From contig JANXUW010000441.1 of assembly GCA_025351985.1 (NCBI GenBank), forward strand, positions 1 to 6,639: DNA of 6,639 nt, written 5' to 3'. The notes beneath the pieces are model-generated. The model saw only the letters and a list, made by a program, of their open reading frames with translations. It ran no database searches and had not been told where the DNA came from. Position 1 is the first letter of the stretch; each line of letters starts with the position of its first letter. Source of the stretch: Pseudolysobacter sp. Its GTDB lineage: Bacteria; Pseudomonadota; Gammaproteobacteria; Xanthomonadales; Rhodanobacteraceae. Below, in pieces: positions 6,121 through 6,639 of the stretch. The position numbers and the translations under genes are program-made.

Positions 6121-6639
6121 GACGGCATGGCGTACGGCGAATGGCTGAGTAGATCGGCGCGGTATTCGTCCAGCCCGCGCGCTTCGTGTTTCAGCGCGCG
6201 CGCAATTGCATCGCGAAAACGCGAATCGATAATGTGATGGAAGGAGTGCGTCTTGCTCGGCAGAAAACCGCGCGCAAGTTTGTGTTCGCCTTGCGCACCG
6301 GGCTCGAACAAACTGAGCTTGTGGCGTATGCAATATTCGATGCCCTGGTAATAACAGGCCTCGAAATGTAGGCCGGGCACTTCTTCCTCGCAACCCCAAT
6401 ATCGTCCGTACAGCGTGCTGCTGCTGCGCAGGCAAAGCGCGCCGGCGATCGGTTGCGCATCGCGATAGGCGATCACGGCGACGACGTTGTCGGCGAGCGC
6501 GCTGCCGAGATGCGTGAAAAAATCTGCGGTCAATGCCGGCAGATTGCCTTTCATGTCGAACGTGGCGAGATAAAAACGATGCAGCCACTGCCAGTGTTGC
6601 GGCGTGAGTTCACGCCCTTCGAGAATTTCGCAGCGCACG
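6108..6639 (-). CDS. FemAB-like / DUF482 acyltransferase (GNAT-fold), C-terminal part (5' partial)
   Basis: About 176 residues of the C-terminal half are visible; the frame runs open to the window edge, and the GTG at 6638 is probably an internal Val rather than a start. The sequence matches the FemAB_like (COG3146, PF04339) family, whose members are usually near 380 residues: LYGRYWGC (76-83 of the visible part), LHFEACYYQGIEY (90-102) and FEPGAQGEHKLARGFLP (111-127) are the family's strongest blocks. These proteins have a doubled GNAT fold and are annotated as possible peptidoglycan-related N-acyltransferases, though no reaction is firmly established for the family. The gene ends with TGA at 6110-6108, overlapping the start of aat by 13 bases, so the two are very likely one operon. 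It occupies the side of aat where ate (arginyl/leucyl-tRNA transferase) sits in some related genomes, but the motifs are not those of Ate. Confidence 0.88.
   Translation of the reverse strand, partial: VRCEILEGRELTPQHWQWLHRFYLATFDMKGNLPALTADFFTHLGSALADNVVAVIAYRDAQPIAGALCLRSSSTLYGRYWGCEEEVPGLHFEACYYQGIEYCIRHKLSLFEPGAQGEHKLARGFLPSKTHSFHHIIDSRFRDAIARALKHEARGLDEYRADLLSHSPYAMPSCRD

Noticed and set aside
6121..6588. Upstream extension of aat to 6588
   Set aside because: The added residues are Arg-rich and out of frame with the FemAB-like gene that clearly occupies this stretch; Aat homology starts at the ATG at 6120.

Overview
The window looks like a gammaproteobacterial chromosome, most like the Xanthomonadales/Rhodanobacteraceae. 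The evidence is the conserved clpA, infA and aat neighbourhood, the typical IF-1 sequence, a FemAB-like gene beside aat, and a PknB-type kinase with a C-terminal TPR domain. The lineage is an inference from gene content and sequence style; no search was run.

Layout. Bases 3-125 (+) hold the last 40 codons of clpA, followed by a strong hairpin terminator at 161-191 that can work in both directions. All other confident genes lie on the minus strand. From right to left they are: the 3' part of a FemAB-like acyltransferase (6108-6639), aat (5395-6120, overlapping it by 13 bases), infA (5092-5310), a gap of about 270 bases, a Ser/Thr protein kinase with one membrane segment and a large TPR region (1981-4818), and a secreted di-heme c-type cytochrome of the di-heme oxidoreductase type (250-1860).

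How the genes fit together. Aat adds Leu/Phe to protein N-termini and ClpA (with ClpS, probably just outside the window) unfolds such proteins for ClpP, so the two ends of the window carry parts of the N-degron pathway, with IF-1 between them. In many gammaproteobacteria clpA and infA converge with little between them. Here about 4.9 kb separates them, filled mainly by the kinase and the cytochrome. The kinase's TPR region is predicted to face the periplasm, where the cytochrome also resides, so a shared envelope or redox role is possible but unproven.

The least ordinary points are a hairpin in the cytochrome leader that buries its Shine-Dalgarno sequence, a possible decayed gene fragment between kinase and infA, and an 18-bp perfect palindrome that supplies a stop codon on each strand. 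I see no CRISPR array, insertion sequence, convincing tRNA or recognisable defence system.
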